A stretch of DNA of 38,941 nt from Condylostoma magnum (Eukaryota > Ciliophora > Heterotrichea > Heterotrichida > Condylostomatidae). The stretch covers positions 1 to 38,941 of the forward strand of contig CAKKTI010000186.1 of the NCBI GenBank assembly GCA_920105805.1. The letters are read 5' to 3'. The position numbers and the translations under genes were made by a program. The notes beneath the pieces were generated by a model. That model ran no database searches and had not been told where the DNA came from. It saw nothing but the letters and a program-made list of their open reading frames with translations. Shown one piece after another: positions 36,486 through 38,941 of this stretch. Numbering within the stretch: position 1 is the stretch's first letter; the number at the start of each line of letters is the position of its first letter.

Positions 36486-37334
36486 ATGTCAAGTGGGTTG
36501 CTGCAAAGTCATATGAGAAAATTGCCTGAAAATTATAGAGAAAGCTGTTTAAGATTATTAGAGTAACTTTTACCTAGCGGTGCTTTAAGCCAAGACAACT
36601 CCTTTATGCCAAATTATCGTCATCCTCCAATAAAACATCATAAAAGGTCTAAATCATTTGAAGATAATAATTAGCTCTGGGTTTAGGGTAATTCCCCGAA
36701 AGATATTACAAAAGAACAAAATGCAGACTGTATTGAGTAATAAGTATTATTCTCAACTGAAGTATAACTGGATGATAAATTACATAGTATAGAGGATAAA
36801 AGTAAGCAAATCTCACTAAAACTTCCAGCCCCCTGTGTAGACTTCTCCTCTTTAATCCATGTATATACAAAACTTCCTAAAATCAAAAAGGTAAAAACTC
36901 CTATTTTTAGCTCTACTCTGCATGCTTATAAGAAACAGGAAAAATTAAAGAAACATAAGATACAGCTTCCATAAATATCGGAAATAACAGATCCTGAAAA
37001 TGAAATATAATAAGTCCCTTATAAACCTCCAAAATAACCAAGATTTTTTAATTTTAGCAGATATTATAAGTTTAAAAGAGCTACAAGTACTGAAACCCCA
37101 TCAATTAAGCAATCTCCTAATAAATCTGTATTAGAAGGAAGACTTCAGACATTGATAAATACTCCAAAAATACCTTATACAGTGTAACACAAATAGAGAA
37201 ATCATGGCTCTTATACAAAAAGAAAGAGGTAAGACAAGGTAAAAATGGTAGACAAGCCGGTCATGGTTAAATAGCAATTGGAACACTGCATGAGAGATAT
37301 CAATATTTAAACTTCAAAGGGAGTTAATTCATGA
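36486..37334 (+). CDS. Hypothetical basic, disordered protein
   Basis: About 282 residues from MSSGLLQSHMRKLPENYRES. It is rich in Lys, Pro, Ser and Gln with no clear domain: a helical start (SCLRLLEQLLPSGALSQDN), a His/Lys patch (RHPPIKHHKRSKSFE), a middle part with LPAPCVDFSSLIHVYTKLPK, then basic proline-rich text (YKPPKQPRFFNFSRYYKFKR, SIKQSPNKSVLEGRLQTL). Short basic S/TP motifs suggest phosphorylation and perhaps microtubule association, but that is inference. The stop is TGA 37332-37334 or TAA 37308-37310. No homologue recognised. Confidence 0.58.
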
Positions 37335-37486
37335 TATTATAACTATTTTATTATTGATCTAAAGTGGTTAAATTTATTTCAGTAAGTGCATAACTTTTAA
37401 TAGAATGCATGCTTACATCTTTCTAATATTTTCCATGTGCCATTACAGTTTTACCCTGAATATAAATTTAATTTTCTTATATATAA

Positions 37487-38716
37487 ATGTAGGGGTATGA
37501 CGATCTTTTAGAGTTGGTTTACGATCATCAAAGATTTTCAAAGTTATGAGAATCAAATAACCTAGAACATGTTATTCTTAATATGCAAGTCGAAGTTGAA
37601 ATGGATCTAACAGAACTATTCTATTATATTGTTGATAATTGTAAATAAGAATGAAGATCAGCAAGTTAAGTATTAGTTAGAGACTTAACTTAAAATTATG
37701 TTGCACTGAAATTAGCTGGATAAAATTTTACTTAAACTGAATAAAGAGATTTAGCAAATTAAAGTAACTTAAATGACTCGTGAATGACGCCTTTATTAAG
37801 AGAAGAATAGGTAGATGGAATAGAAATGCAAGATATGAGTTTGATTGAGCTAATAAGCCACTTAATATAGAAAAATTAGATATAAGTATGTGATAATTGA
37901 GAAAATACTGTTGAAGAGTATTGTAAGGAAAAATATACAGACTACCAAGATAAATGTTAATGCATTGTCAACTGGGCTAATTAAAATATCTAAGTTCTTA
38001 TCGACAAAAATTATATACAAAAGATAACCGATGAATTTAATGATAAATAAATTAAACAAATTTATCAGTAGCGCCTTGTTTATCTTTAGCAGTAATCTGA
38101 AATCAAAGAAGCTTAAGTTTGAAATTAAATAGATCAATACTTTAAAAACAAAACAATTACATAATAATCAATCCTTTAATTTTTCGACCATGTTAAAATC
38201 CTAAGAAATGGATATCTAGGAAATCAAATAGTAACAGAAACAGATATTACAATCCTCTTGAAATAATTTAATACACTTAGCATTGATATAATGAAGCCCT
38301 TAATAGACAAAATTATAGTAAAAATACTAAATAATAACAAATAATCTTTAAATTCAAAGCGTTAAATAGTTTATCAATGAATAGCAAAAAATCTAAAACT
38401 TTAAAAGGTTACTTTAATATCTAGAACAGGTAGTTTACCTTAGAAGAACTTTCTATCTCCTGCGTCATAATAAAATTCTCTATTACACTACTCTCCGACT
38501 ATACAACATTCGCTCTAATCTTCATACCTAAGGCCCTAAACTTTATAATAAAGCAAAAGCATAGCTTTTAAGCGTTAATAACGAAGATCAAAGGTCAATA
38601 TCTAAGCATTAAGATAGCAAGATTAAGGTAATTTAAATGGACTTTTGAGAAGCCATGATGCCAAAATTGCTAGAAGTCAGCGTGTATTACAACGAAATAA
38701 AATCTTTTTTAAATAA
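37487..38716 (+). CDS. Hypothetical helical protein with basic tail
   Basis: 409 residues from ATG-TAG-GGG (MQGYDDLLELVYDHQRFSKL). The first ~300 residues are mixed helical and charged (NLEHVILNMQVEVEMDLTEL, MQDMSLIELISHLIQKNQIQ, YIQKITDEFNDKQIKQIYQQ, ITILLKQFNTLSIDIMKPLI). The rest is a Ser/Gln/Arg-rich disordered tail (SRTGSLPQKNFLSPASQQNS, RQQRRSKVNIQALRQQDQG) ending RNKIFFK with TAA 38714-38716. The second codon is a TAG read as Gln. No domain is recognised. The leader upstream (37335-37486) holds no gene. Confidence 0.62.
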
Positions 38717-38941
38717 TTCTGTAATTAAGTTGTTATGTTTATTGGAAGAAAAGATTCGTATTATTTTAAATAATTGGATATAAATAAACCCTTCTATTAT
38801 AAATTATTAGATATTGTTACTTCTATGTAAGTATAATGTATTAAAATTACACTCATTTTATGCAAATTTTTAATACTTCTAACTAAAAGATAGCTGGCTG
38901 CCCAGTTGATGTGAGCAACCTCCACCATAGAGGCTCTTTGC
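38717..38941. other. 3' end of window: AT-rich gap then GC-rich patch, possible minus-strand RNA or gene
   Basis: 38717-38880 is AT-rich and shows no gene. 38890-38941 is distinctly GC-rich. On the minus strand it contains two short hairpins (CCTC...GAGG and CTGG...CCAG) and is followed by TTTT, as in RNA polymerase III transcripts, but it also could be the 3' part of a coding region. I cannot name it; it runs off the window edge. Confidence 0.3.

Noticed and set aside
37862-38137. Minus hydrophobic ORF of 91 residues
   Set aside because: Antisense to the hypothetical protein at 37487-38716; apparent membrane helices arise from reverse reading of Lys/Gln/Asn codons.

Overview
This looks like the left end of a macronuclear chromosome from a heterotrich ciliate that reads all three stop codons as sense, most like Condylostoma. 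Three things support this. (1) Bases 1-90 are telomeric 8-mers (ACACCCTA/ACACCCTT), the C-rich strand of a CCCTAACA-type heterotrich telomere. (2) In-frame TAA and TAG fall where conserved proteins have Gln, and TGA falls where they have Trp. A Rab7-like gene has both in one hallmark motif, WDTAGQER (W=TGA, Q=TAG). TAA and TAG also end genes, for example directly after a Rab C-terminal Cys-Cys. (3) Three spliceosomal introns of 15-16 bases can be placed by protein homology. Standard-code ORF finding shatters most genes here; I read them with TAA/TAG=Q and TGA=W and chose stops by homology, neighbouring genes and where coding quality ends. Stop positions are therefore less certain than starts.

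Layout. 1-107 telomere. 109-4371 (+) large cysteine-rich multi-pass membrane protein whose 5' end is cut off by the telomere. 5515-4430 (-) unknown protein. 5630-6649 (+) unknown. 6799-8469 (+) multi-pass membrane protein. 8590-9675 (+) SLC35F6-like transporter. 9766-10548 (+) EF-hand protein. 10562-11832 (+) CCCH zinc finger/WD40 protein with two introns. 12628-11876 (-) coiled coil. 14166-12640 (-) epsin. 14407-18117 (+) WD40-ankyrin-TRP-like cation channel. 18156-19076 (+) ankyrin protein. 19114-20064 (+) SLC35D-like transporter. 20077-21594 (+) DYRK kinase. 21696-22529 (+) unknown. 22658-24013 (+) FHA/RING-CH protein. 24018-24392 (+) small protein. 25893-24403 (-) 5-aminolevulinate synthase. 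26153-25956 (-) small possible gene. 26229-27758 (+) NEK kinase with one intron. 27865-28383 (+) C2H2 zinc finger. 28992-28375 (-) UBE2K-type E2. 29304-30872 (+) second DYRK kinase. 31595-30969 (-) Rab7-like. 31823-32164 (+) small membrane protein. 32682-32179 (-) four-helix membrane protein. 32831-33724 (+) R2R3 MYB. 34062-34703 (+) Rab11. 35216-34731 and 36398-35463 (-) coiled coils. 36486-37334 and 37487-38716 (+) unknown proteins. The window ends in a GC-rich patch.

The genes do not form one pathway. They are a typical mix of trafficking (epsin, Rab7, Rab11, SLC35 transporters), signalling (two DYRKs, NEK, ion channel, EF-hand), ubiquitin (UBE2K, RING-CH), transcription (MYB, zinc fingers) and haem synthesis (ALAS).

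The most notable property is compactness. Several same-strand neighbours have only 4-13 bases between stop and next start, convergent pairs nearly touch, and one convergent pair overlaps in coding sequence. In a genome where every stop codon can also be sense, this raises the question of how gene ends are recognised. I saw no viral, transposon, CRISPR or tRNA features.
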